From NCBI GenBank assembly GCA_030064975.1, contig JASJDX010000012.1:1-32536 (forward strand): a stretch of 32,536 bases of DNA, read 5' to 3'. Made by a program: the position numbers and the translations under genes. Below the pieces are notes generated by a model. The model searched no databases. It was not told the DNA's origin and worked only from the letters and a program-made list of their open reading frames with translations. The stretch comes from Pleurocapsa sp. MO_192.B19 (GTDB taxonomy: Bacteria > Cyanobacteriota > Cyanobacteriia > Cyanobacteriales > Xenococcaceae). Shown here one piece after another: positions 25,135 through 32,536 of the stretch. Each line of letters opens with the position of its first letter. The first letter of the stretch is position 1.

Positions 25135-26505
25135 ATGTATACCTCTGACAACAACCAAAAGACAACTACAACAAGCCACAAGCAATTAATTATCGGGGCT
25201 GGTTTTGTCGGCTTAGGTATAGCTCAGGCTCTCAAAGAAGCTGGTATTGATTACGATCAAGTTGATGCTAGCGATCGTATCGGTGGCAATTGGTATCATG
25301 GGGTATACGAAACAGCCCATATTATCTCTTCCAAGAAAGTTACCCAGTTTGGTAATTTTCCGATGCCAGAGGATTATCCCGATTTTCCCAGTGCGCAAAA
25401 TATGCTGGACTATATTAATTCTTTTGCTACACATTTTGATTTATATCAGCATATTGAATTTAACCTCAAAGTTAACTATGTAAGACCGATAAAAAATAAT
25501 CTCTGGGAAGTAACCTTTGATAACCAAGAGCAACGCATCTACAAAGGTATAGTAATGTGTAATGGTCATCACTGGTGTAAACGGTTTCCAGAATTTGAGG
25601 GAGAATTCAAAGGCAAAATTATTCACTCTAAAGATTACAAACGACCAGAACAACTACGGGGTAAGAAAGTTTTGGTAATTGGTGGTGGTAATTCTGCCTG
25701 TGATATTGCTTCAGAAGCGGCGAGGGTAGCAGCTAAATGTGTTTTGAGTATGCGCGAATCTGTTTGGTTTATTCCCAAAACATTTGCTGGGATACCAGTT
25801 GCCGATTTAAGTATCAAGAAAAAAGGTAGAACTCCTGCATGGTATCAGCGTCTGATGACTTACTTGCTGATCCGCTTGACTTTTGGCAAGCATGAAAATT
25901 ATGGTCTTGCCAAACCTCAGCATCGGATTTTTGAAAAACATCCCACGATCAATAACGAAGTTCCTTACTATATTAAACATGGTCGCATCATTGCCAAGCC
26001 TGGGGTAAGTCGTTTAAACGGTTGGTCAGTAGAATTTACCGATGGTAGCCAGGAAGAATTCGATCTGATTGTTTGTGCCACTGGTTATTATGTAGCCTAT
26101 CCTTTTCTCCCTCCAGAATTACAGCGCGTCCAAGGTTCAGTAGTTCAATGTTACGGCGGGTCTTTCCTGGATGATTATAAGGGATTATATTATGTTGGCT
26201 GGTATCAACCTCGAAGTGGATTAGGGGCAGTTATTACTCCTTTTGCTCCTGTTTTTGCCCGTTACCTTAAACTTCAAGATCAGATTGGCGTGCCTATTGG
26301 CTTAGTTCTCAAAGAAATGGGGCAAAAGATCCCGCCAACCCATCTTATCGATCCTCAGGAAATTTTTGAGGAATTAAGACGTACTAACCTCAACTTTAAT
26401 TCAATTGTCAACAAAGCTACTCAACTGGATACTAAATATCCTAATTTTAGTAATCAGCCTTTAACTGCTGCATCTCATAAAAATCAAGCTGAGTATTCAC
26501 ATTAA
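25135..26505 (+). CDS. Flavin-containing monooxygenase-like protein
   Basis: The 456-residue protein is a class B flavoprotein monooxygenase. The FAD motif GAGFVG is at residues 21-26, followed by the typical GGNWYHGVYE. The FMO fingerprint FxGxxxHxxxYK appears as FKGKIIHSKDYK at 158-169, and the NADPH-binding GGGNSA is at 183-188. The fingerprint favours FMO over Baeyer-Villiger monooxygenases, which end the motif in W[PD]. It should oxygenate a soft nucleophile (N or S) or another small substrate using NADPH and O2. It follows the SDR gene and ends 17 bp before the convergent NRPS-like gene. A tailoring role for that cluster is possible, but a separate metabolic role is equally open. Confidence 0.9.
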   Translation: MYTSDNNQKTTTTSHKQLIIGAGFVGLGIAQALKEAGIDYDQVDASDRIGGNWYHGVYETAHIISSKKVTQFGNFPMPEDYPDFPSAQNMLDYINSFATHFDLYQHIEFNLKVNYVRPIKNNLWEVTFDNQEQRIYKGIVMCNGHHWCKRFPEFEGEFKGKIIHSKDYKRPEQLRGKKVLVIGGGNSACDIASEAARVAAKCVLSMRESVWFIPKTFAGIPVADLSIKKKGRTPAWYQRLMTYLLIRLTFGKHENYGLAKPQHRIFEKHPTINNEVPYYIKHGRIIAKPGVSRLNGWSVEFTDGSQEEFDLIVCATGYYVAYPFLPPELQRVQGSVVQCYGGSFLDDYKGLYYVGWYQPRSGLGAVITPFAPVFARYLKLQDQIGVPIGLVLKEMGQKIPPTHLIDPQEIFEELRRTNLNFNSIVNKATQLDTKYPNFSNQPLTAASHKNQAEYSH

Positions 26506-26522
26506 TTTTTAGTCAACAAAGG

Positions 26523-29156
26523 CTAGCCATCCAAACAATCTCTTAACTTAGCAGCTAAAACCCCTACATGAGGTTCTTGATCGATCGTACCGTGACTACC
26601 GCCGATGAAATGGCAATCAATTCCTTCTGTGGCTAATTCCTCCCAACTTGCTTGCTGATCTAGTCTTAAAGTACCGCTAGCAAAAATCGTGATCTTGCCT
26701 GGGTAACTACTTGATGGTGCATAAATCGCTCTTGCTTTCAGGTGACTTTGAAAAACCCGTTGCACATTTGCCATCATTGGATCTGGGGTAGTTGGGCTGG
26801 GTAGAAATCTCGCTTTCAGTTTTCGTAACTGCTGCCGATATCGATATCCAAGGATGGTTAACAGTTGACCACTGCGGCAAAAATAAACAAAACTTTGCCA
26901 ATATTCAGCTAGAGATTTCGCTTTCTTGCTACCATCAGCATTTCTCAACTTTGAGTAGATATTGGGAGGCATTCCACCATCAATCAACGCCAACAGAGCC
27001 ACCTTTTCTCCTTGCTCTGAAAGTTGTCGTGCCATTTCAAAAGCGACAATCCCACCAAAACATCTTCCTCCCAGATAATACGGTCCGACAGGTTGAATCG
27101 TTTGAATTTCCTTGATGTAGTGTGCCGCCATGTCTTCTACCCTTTCATGGGGTTCAGTTTCTCCTTCTAAGCCCAGTGGTTGAGGAACGTAGAAAGGCTG
27201 ATCTGCACCGAGATGATGTACTAAATTGGCAAATCCCAGTAGGCTATTCCCAGCAGGAGGAATACAAAATAAAATTGGACGAGAACTTCCTGGTTGCGGG
27301 GGATTTAACCAAGAACTAGAATTAGTCTCTCCTTCCTCGCTAATTAGCTTGGCTAACTTTTCAATTGTCGGTGCTTCTAACAAGGCAGATAGAGGCAACT
27401 TTTTGCCGAAGGAGTTCTCAATTTCCCCGATTAAGCGAAAGGCAAGTAGGGAACTACCTCCTACCTCAAAAAAGTTATCTTGAAGATGAATTTGTTGGTT
27501 GTCTAAAATTTCTGACCAGAGTTTAGTAAGTCTTAGTTCTAAGGCATTTCTGGGCTTTAGATTGGTCGCTTTAGATTTGGATTGAGATTGATGAGAACCC
27601 GACAAATGATTTGCTTGTTTAGCTCGTAGTTGTTGGCGATCGCGCTTACCTAGCACCAATAAAGTGTCAATTGATTTTGTAGGATCGGCTACAATTTTTT
27701 CCAGCACTGCTTGCCAATGCTCTGCCATTTTTGTGATAGATTCGGCAGAAAATAAATCAGTATTATATTTCCAGACTCCAATTAGTTGCTCTTGACACTC
27801 GGTTAAAGACAGCGACAAATCAAAATCAGCCGTACCGTTATCGACTTCTAATTCTTCAACAGTTAAACCAGATAGAGTTGGTGTAGTCCTATCATTATTT
27901 TGTAGAACAAACATAACTTGGGATAAGGACGTTTGTCCTAAACCGAGATCTTGGACTAACTGTTGCAGGGGAAAATCTTGGTGAGCATAAGCACCAGATA
28001 CAGTTTTACTCACTCGACCTAGTAATTCTTTAAAACTAGGATTGCCAGATAAATCGCTGCGCAAAATCAGGAGATTTACAAAGTAACCCATAAGCTGCTT
28101 GAGTTCTGGGCGATTGCGGTTGGCAATAGGACTACAGACAAACAGGTCATTTTGCTCAGTGTAGACATAGAGCAGAATCTTAAAGGTAGTTAGCAAAGTA
28201 GCAAAAAGAGTTGCCCGCGATTGATAACTAAGCTGTTTTAATTTCTCGGTAAGTGAGGTTGAGAGAGTTAACGTGTAGGTAGAACTTTTACGGGTTGGTA
28301 CTGCTGGCGCTGGATAGTCTGTTGGTAAGGCTAACTCTTGCAGATTTGTGCCCAGTTTATTTTGCCAATATGAATTTAAAGCAGCTAAAAAATCGTTTTG
28401 CAACCACTGGCGTTGCCAAACTGCAAAATCAGCATACTGAATAGATAATTCTGGTAGAGGTGAGGATTCACCCTGAGTAAACGATTCGTACAGTGCAGCT
28501 AATTCTCGCCAAAAAATTCCTTCAGACCAACCATCAAATGCAATATGATGAATGGTTATCAGCAATAGATGTTCTGTCGGCTCAAGCTGAACTACGCAAG
28601 CTCTCAAAAGATATTTGCCAGTAAGATCGAAAGGTTGTCGGGCAACTTCTCGTATAGCTTGCTCGATCGCCGTTTCTCGTTCTGGGGGAGTTAACACTGA
28701 GGGGAGCTGCTTTATCGTTAAACTCCAGTCATCTTCAGTCTCGGTAACGATCTGAACTGGACGACTATCCACGGTAGCCAATTGCGTTCTCAAAGCTTGA
28801 TGGCGACGCAAGATTTCCTGAAAACTTTGTTCTAAGGCAGTAACATCTAGTTGACCTTGCAAACGGAGCGCAAAAGGAATATTGTAAGCCGTATTTCCCG
28901 ACGATAGTTGCTCTAACAGCCAAAGTCTTTCTTGGTTAAAAGATAGAGGTAAATCGCGATCGCGATCGACAGGTACTAAAGGCGGTGCTTGATTTTGTAG
29001 ACCGATAATAATTCTAATTGCTTGCCAAAGATCGTTTGGTGCTGCGACAGATTTAGCCTCGGCTTTAACCTCCGCTGGTTGAGAATGGTTGGCGGTCGTC
29101 TCGTTGTTCTCAGTCTGAGATGGCACGCTAGGCAAAGTGGTTTCGATAGGTTTCAT
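26523..29156 (-). CDS. NRPS-like protein: condensation, carrier and thioesterase domains
   Basis: This 877-residue protein is a terminal nonribosomal peptide synthetase module without an adenylation domain. A polar N-terminal linker (1-60) leads to a condensation domain (about 65-500) with the active site HHIAFDG at 203-209. A carrier domain (about 540-610) has the phosphopantetheine site GGSS, Ser569. A type I thioesterase follows (about 625-877). Its nucleophile motif is GGRCFGG, so Cys699 replaces the usual Ser; Asp726 and His855 are likely triad partners. The carrier must be loaded in trans or receive its acyl group by condensation. It is the last gene of the operon that starts beyond the window edge and follows the ACP gene by 39 bp. 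Two AGTAATA-type heptamers precede its start. Confidence 0.93.
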   Translation of the reverse strand: MKPIETTLPSVPSQTENNETTANHSQPAEVKAEAKSVAAPNDLWQAIRIIIGLQNQAPPLVPVDRDRDLPLSFNQERLWLLEQLSSGNTAYNIPFALRLQGQLDVTALEQSFQEILRRHQALRTQLATVDSRPVQIVTETEDDWSLTIKQLPSVLTPPERETAIEQAIREVARQPFDLTGKYLLRACVVQLEPTEHLLLITIHHIAFDGWSEGIFWRELAALYESFTQGESSPLPELSIQYADFAVWQRQWLQNDFLAALNSYWQNKLGTNLQELALPTDYPAPAVPTRKSSTYTLTLSTSLTEKLKQLSYQSRATLFATLLTTFKILLYVYTEQNDLFVCSPIANRNRPELKQLMGYFVNLLILRSDLSGNPSFKELLGRVSKTVSGAYAHQDFPLQQLVQDLGLGQTSLSQVMFVLQNNDRTTPTLSGLTVEELEVDNGTADFDLSLSLTECQEQLIGVWKYNTDLFSAESITKMAEHWQAVLEKIVADPTKSIDTLLVLGKRDRQQLRAKQANHLSGSHQSQSKSKATNLKPRNALELRLTKLWSEILDNQQIHLQDNFFEVGGSSLLAFRLIGEIENSFGKKLPLSALLEAPTIEKLAKLISEEGETNSSSWLNPPQPGSSRPILFCIPPAGNSLLGFANLVHHLGADQPFYVPQPLGLEGETEPHERVEDMAAHYIKEIQTIQPVGPYYLGGRCFGGIVAFEMARQLSEQGEKVALLALIDGGMPPNIYSKLRNADGSKKAKSLAEYWQSFVYFCRSGQLLTILGYRYRQQLRKLKARFLPSPTTPDPMMANVQRVFQSHLKARAIYAPSSSYPGKITIFASGTLRLDQQASWEELATEGIDCHFIGGSHGTIDQEPHVGVLAAKLRDCLDG

Positions 29157-29160
29157 GGCT

Positions 29161-29174
29161 GATTACTTATTACT
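29161..29174. repeat. Two heptamers before the NRPS-like gene
   Basis: On the minus strand AGTAATA and AGTAATC lie four bases before the ATG at 29156. They are the same unit as the arrays before 20992 and 24233. Confidence 0.5.
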
Positions 29175-29195
29175 AATTTCGTCTGTATGCCGTCT

Positions 29196-29456
29196 TTAAA
29201 TCTCTTGCTTAATTCCTTGTTTTTTCTCAATTAATTCGACGATTTTGGTAACGGTTTGAAAATTATCAAAGCTGATTTCATCAGTCTCAAACTTGACATC
29301 AAAAGCATCTTGCAGGCTGAAAATTAGAGACATAGCATTGATTGAATCTAATCCCAGACTAAAAATATCAGTTTCATCGCCGAGGTTTTGACGCTCGACA
29401 TTGGGTAATAACTCCAAAATTACATTTTGGGTTTTCTGTTTCAATTGTTCGGTCAT
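29196..29456 (-). CDS. Free-standing acyl carrier protein
   Basis: This 86-residue protein is a discrete acyl carrier protein of the secondary-metabolite type. The phosphopantetheine attachment site is LGLDSINAMS with Ser38, preceded by DETDIFSLG, and the four-helix pattern and acidic character fit the family. I chose the ATG at 29456. A TTG at 29477 would add seven residues and has GAAGG six bases upstream, so it is a real alternative. The gene lies between the DAHP synthase and NRPS-like genes on the same strand. It is the natural partner of the AMP-ligase two genes upstream, which would acylate it, and of the condensation domain, which would take the acyl group. Confidence 0.9.
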   Translation of the reverse strand: MTEQLKQKTQNVILELLPNVERQNLGDETDIFSLGLDSINAMSLIFSLQDAFDVKFETDEISFDNFQTVTKIVELIEKKQGIKQEI

Positions 29457-29539
29457 AGTTTTAATTGTGCTTGACAAATTTTACCTTCAAAAATTATGGC
29501 TAATTTCGCCATCTTTACTGTTTAAAGAATTAGCAACTT

Positions 29540-30670
29540 CTAACCTTTTGTAGTTAGGAGATTACGGACGGGTATTCCAGATACTACCGTTCCACAGGCA
29601 TGAATAGTAACGTTTCTGTCTGTATTAAGTCGTTCGTAAGCAGATAAAATAATTTGTTCTGTCTCCTCCCAACCTATGCATCGATCGGTCACGGAAACGC
29701 CATATTTTAATTCTGCTAAATTTTGCGGAATTTTTTGATTCCCTTCAGACAAATTAGATTCCAGCATCATGCCGACTATCGATCGATTGCCGTCGGCGAT
29801 TTGTTGCAAAATATTCTCCAACACCGAAGCCTGTAATTTATGGTCTTTATTAGAATTTCCGTGGCTGCAATCAATGACAATATTCTGGGGTAAATTTAGC
29901 TCTTTTAACTTATGTTCTGCTCTCGTTACCGTTGCTGCATCAAAATTGGACTGGCGATCGCTACCTCGCAAAATAAGATGACCGTAATGATTACCTTTAG
30001 TTTTGAAAGTGCTTACTTGCCCCTGGTGATCGAGTCCGAGAAAATTATGAGGCAACCTGGATGATTGAATGGCATTTAAAGCTACTTGAAAGTTGCCATC
30101 AGTATTGTTTTTAAAACCTACTGGCATAGACAGTCCACTTGCCATCTCCCGATGAGTTTGCGATTCAATGGTTCTTGCGCCAATAGCCGACCAAGAAATT
30201 AACTCGGCTAAATACTGGGGAGTTATGGGATCTAATGCTTCGGTAGCAGCAGGTAAGCCAATTTCGGCAATTTTAATTAGTAAACTACGTGCCCTAAACA
30301 GGCCTTTCTGCATGTTAAAAGAATCATCTAGATCGGGATCGTTAATTAATCCTTTCCAGCCTGTAGTCGTCCTGGGTTTTTCAAAATAAACCCGCATCAC
30401 AACTAACAATTTATCCTTAACTTTTTCAGCCAAGGCTTTTAGCTGATGCGCATAATGTTCCGCAGCATCTGGATCGTGAATCGAACAAGGACCGACAATA
30501 ATAAATTTTCTGGCATCTTTTCCCGCCAGAATATCTTGTAATTCCTGCCTTCCTCGCACGACAGTCTCGATCGCAGTTTCTGTTAGAGGTAATCGATTTT
30601 TGAGTTGAACTGGAGTCAATAAAGCCTTAGAAGATTCAATGTTGACATCTAGTATGGTTTCGAGATTCAT
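29540..30670 (-). CDS. 3-deoxy-7-phosphoheptulonate (DAHP) synthase, class I
   Basis: DAHP synthase joins PEP and erythrose 4-phosphate in the first step of the shikimate pathway. The 376-residue protein is of the AroF/G/H (type I alpha) class. It shows IIVGPCSIHD with metal ligand Cys62, RVYFEKPRTTTGWKGLINDP for PEP and sugar binding, GFKNNTDG, and the later metal ligands in CSHGN, MLESN and VTDRCIGW. The N-terminal arm that carries feedback control in this class is present, so it may still be inhibited by an aromatic amino acid; which one cannot be told. The AMP-ligase gene ends 12 bp upstream, so cotranscription is near certain. Its place inside a biosynthetic operon suggests a dedicated copy that supplies chorismate rather than the housekeeping enzyme. 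Confidence 0.95.
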   Translation of the reverse strand: MNLETILDVNIESSKALLTPVQLKNRLPLTETAIETVVRGRQELQDILAGKDARKFIIVGPCSIHDPDAAEHYAHQLKALAEKVKDKLLVVMRVYFEKPRTTTGWKGLINDPDLDDSFNMQKGLFRARSLLIKIAEIGLPAATEALDPITPQYLAELISWSAIGARTIESQTHREMASGLSMPVGFKNNTDGNFQVALNAIQSSRLPHNFLGLDHQGQVSTFKTKGNHYGHLILRGSDRQSNFDAATVTRAEHKLKELNLPQNIVIDCSHGNSNKDHKLQASVLENILQQIADGNRSIVGMMLESNLSEGNQKIPQNLAELKYGVSVTDRCIGWEETEQIILSAYERLNTDRNVTIHACGTVVSGIPVRNLLTTKG

Positions 30671-30682
30671 AACTGGTTGCTT

Positions 30683-32218
30683 CTAAACTAGAGCTTTACG
30701 GAGAACTTTACCCAGCGGACTTTTGGGGATTTCATCGCGGAATTCAATAATTCTGGGTACCTTGAATTCAGCCAATCTGGCTTTACAGTAGTCGGAAATT
30801 TCTCGTTCTTCACAGGTCTGCGATTCCTGAGGCACGATGACAGCTTTAATTATTTCTCCCGCAAAAAAGCCTTTCACCCCCACGACTACAGCTTCTTTGA
30901 TGTTCGGGTGAGTCAGTAAAACATCTTCTATTTCAATGGGATCGACCTTACGACCTCCCGTATCGATTAATATTTTCTTCCTGCCAGTAATATAAAGACG
31001 ACCCGACTGATCAATTTTTCCCAAATCACCAGTAAAATATGAACCATTGGCAAAGGCTTTTTGATTTAGTTCGGGCATATTGTGATACCCGCTGGTTAGA
31101 GTCTTGCTTTTAATAACTATCTCGCCAACCTCTCCAACAGGCAATTGAGTTCCGCGATCGCTAATAATTTTAATCTCGACATTTTGCATCGGACGACCCA
31201 CCGAACCATAGGGTTTGTCTGCTTCGTCTAAGTCGATCGTCACCGAACCTGCCTCAGTACAACCATAAAGTTGTTTAACACCGATGCCAAATCTTGCCCG
31301 AAATCGCTCAAAGGTATCTTGAGGGAGAAAATTACCAGCAGAGAAACATAATCTTAAAGATGTTAGATCGGCTTGAGTATCCCTAGGTGTTTCCGCCAAA
31401 GTATTAAAGATATAAGGCACTGCGGGCAAAATAGTAATTTGTTCTTGTTCGATCAGTTCTAAAACTCTCAAACGTCTAAAAATAAAGGGAACTTCCATCG
31501 GCGTTCCATTTTGTCGAAACTGTTCTAAGATAACTAACGTCGCACCGTTATGGAGCGAAGCTAGCAAACAATTTCCCAAGCCATGAGCATGGTACATAGG
31601 AACTAAGCACAAAATCTTGTCTGACTCAGTGATGTTGGCGGTTTGAGTAAAATTATTTACCTCGTGGTATAAATTCTGTTGAGTTCTGCCGACTCTTTTG
31701 GGTCTGCCTGTAGAACCAGAAGAATATTGATACAAGAAATTTTCCTGAGCCAAAGCGATCTCGTCTTCGGTTTCGGCTGCGGTTTCTTCTGGCAGGATTA
31801 AATCGTAAAAATAGGTTGAGGAGGGAACGGCTGCGTCAACTGTAATTAACTCGATTTTTCGCTCCGATTTTGAGATAATTTGCTGGCAAAGCTCCGCTCT
31901 GGTAGTGTCGGTAATAACTACTTTGGCATCACTGTCATTGATATAGTAACCAAGCTCCTCTTCCTTAAACAGATGGTTTAGGGGCAAGAAAACAGCATTT
32001 AGTTTGGCAGCAGCATAAAAGCTAATTACAAATTCGGTGCAGTTGGGCAAAACTACGGCAATACAGTCAGCACGACGGACTCCTAAAGAACGAAGACCGT
32101 TACTAAATCCTCTAACTAGATCCTGTAGCTCTTGATAAGTGATATTTGAGCGATCATCAACAATAGCAGTCTTTTCTGGATATTTTTGAGCAATCTTAAC
32201 TAAATTTTGTTCTAGCAT
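30683..32218 (-). CDS. AMP-dependent acyl/aryl ligase (ANL superfamily)
   Basis: This 511-residue adenylating enzyme activates a carboxylic acid as an acyl-AMP and transfers it to a thiol. The P-loop SSGSTGRPK lies at residues 166-174, YGCTEAG at 318-324, FTGDLG near 396, the hinge region GRKKILIDTGGRKVDPIEIE after it, and the catalytic C-terminal Lys504 in PKSPLGKVLRKAL. The protein is complete. I prefer the ATG at 32218 because GAGG lies six bases upstream; the ATG at 32230 would add four residues and lacks such a site. With an ACP gene in the same operon and chorismate-related enzymes on both sides, I infer that it loads an aromatic acid such as 4-hydroxybenzoate on the ACP. A CoA-ligase or fatty-acid role cannot be excluded. 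Confidence 0.92.
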   Translation of the reverse strand: MLEQNLVKIAQKYPEKTAIVDDRSNITYQELQDLVRGFSNGLRSLGVRRADCIAVVLPNCTEFVISFYAAAKLNAVFLPLNHLFKEEELGYYINDSDAKVVITDTTRAELCQQIISKSERKIELITVDAAVPSSTYFYDLILPEETAAETEDEIALAQENFLYQYSSGSTGRPKRVGRTQQNLYHEVNNFTQTANITESDKILCLVPMYHAHGLGNCLLASLHNGATLVILEQFRQNGTPMEVPFIFRRLRVLELIEQEQITILPAVPYIFNTLAETPRDTQADLTSLRLCFSAGNFLPQDTFERFRARFGIGVKQLYGCTEAGSVTIDLDEADKPYGSVGRPMQNVEIKIISDRGTQLPVGEVGEIVIKSKTLTSGYHNMPELNQKAFANGSYFTGDLGKIDQSGRLYITGRKKILIDTGGRKVDPIEIEDVLLTHPNIKEAVVVGVKGFFAGEIIKAVIVPQESQTCEEREISDYCKARLAEFKVPRIIEFRDEIPKSPLGKVLRKALV

Positions 32219-32393
32219 ATCTAACCTCATGAAGAGAACAATGGGTTTTACTATTTGATTTCAGTGATCGGCTTTTTTAGTTGAGAGGAAGCGCAGTAAG
32301 GAGTCGCGCAGAGTAAATCAAGTCCCTCTGCCAATTTTTCTCGTTCTTTTGCCTTGTTAAAAGAAAATTATTTGCTTTATATTGCCACTGAAT

Positions 32394-32536
32394 TTAAAAC
32401 CCTGCTTGAAAATAACTGGCAGGGAATTTTTCAGTAATCGTCATAATCGGCTGGCGTTGAGAAAAAACACGATATGTACGAGAAAAAACCTTGTCTTCTG
32501 GTTGAAGCGGAAAATAAGCTAATAGTTTATCTGCAG
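32394..32536 (-). CDS. C-terminal fragment of a chorismate-lyase-like protein
   Basis: The minus strand is open from the window edge to a TAA at 32394-32396 and encodes the last 46 residues of a protein. The segment FSRTYRVFSQRQPIMTITEK followed by FPASYF resembles the C-terminal end of the chorismate lyase family (DUF98 / UbiC-like), where an R-x-Y pair, a polar turn and an IxE-x-FP motif occur. These enzymes release pyruvate from chorismate to give 4-hydroxybenzoate. The assignment is from memory of the family pattern on a short fragment, so it is tentative. It would be the gene before the AMP-ligase; the 175-bp gap between them may hold a promoter, but none was recognised. Confidence 0.55.
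   Translation of the reverse strand, partial: ADKLLAYFPLQPEDKVFSRTYRVFSQRQPIMTITEKFPASYFQAGF

Noticed and set aside
26792-27483. Plus-strand ORFs of 65-107 codons opposite the thioesterase and carrier region
   Set aside because: They are antisense to a clearly conserved NRPS-like protein and show no family features of their own.
32397-32431. Terminator-like 6-bp hairpin (CCCTGC/GCAGGG) with T-run
   Set aside because: It lies inside the C-terminal coding region of the chorismate-lyase-like fragment; the stem is short and the loop long, so coding explains the sequence better.
1-32536. tRNA, rRNA, CRISPR arrays, transposase genes
   Set aside because: Reading through both strands by eye I saw no tRNA-like T-loop/anticodon pattern, no spaced direct repeats of CRISPR type and no transposase motifs; a tRNAscan or Rfam run could still find something I missed.

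Overview
The window is chromosomal DNA from a cyanobacterium. The octamer GCGATCGC (HIP1) and its core recur on both strands, the DNA is AT-rich, and several genes are cyanobacterial hallmarks: ldpA, a ycf45-type R3H ATPase, guaB3, a flavodiiron protein with a C-terminal flavin reductase domain, and a diflavin thioredoxin-reductase relative. Short tandem heptamer repeats in several intergenic regions also fit. The order within cyanobacteria cannot be decided from this window.

Layout. 1-950: repeat-rich DNA and a hypothetical gene whose stop codon lies in a heptamer array. 947-3161: purH, then the small ribosomal gene rpsU with a strong intrinsic terminator. 3328-6750: a soluble PAS histidine kinase, a coiled-coil protein, a possible decayed ORF and a secreted hypothetical protein. 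6771-12782: an RlaP-type nucleotidyltransferase, a diflavin disulfide-oxidoreductase-like protein, KDPG aldolase, a secreted M48 protease, a two-TM small protein, RNase PH and a stand-alone VWA protein. 12937-17172: ldpA, the R3H/AAA protein and guaB3, all on the plus strand. 17268-21927: a secreted small protein, a 57-residue one-TM microprotein, a 14-bp inverted repeat, a kinase-pseudokinase-TM-TPR protein and a flippase-like membrane protein. 22077-23819: a flavodiiron protein lacking the usual iron ligands. 24233-26505: an SDR and a flavin monooxygenase.

26523-32536 (minus strand) is the most distinctive part and looks like one end of a small natural-product gene cluster. In transcription order it holds the C-terminus of a chorismate-lyase-like protein cut by the window edge, an AMP-ligase, a class I DAHP synthase, a free acyl carrier protein, and an NRPS-like protein with condensation, carrier and thioesterase domains but no adenylation domain. 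The thioesterase has Cys where Ser is usual. My inference: DAHP synthase raises shikimate flux, chorismate lyase makes 4-hydroxybenzoate (or a relative), the ligase loads it on the carrier protein, and the C-PCP-TE protein condenses and releases a product. The convergent SDR and monooxygenase genes, 17 bp from the cluster end, may be tailoring enzymes, but that link rests on position only.

The rest is mostly housekeeping and regulatory. Intergenic DNA carries several repeat classes: heptamer arrays that in several places run up to start codons, a recurring AGCTAATAGCT element, and a roughly 100-bp hairpin repeat.
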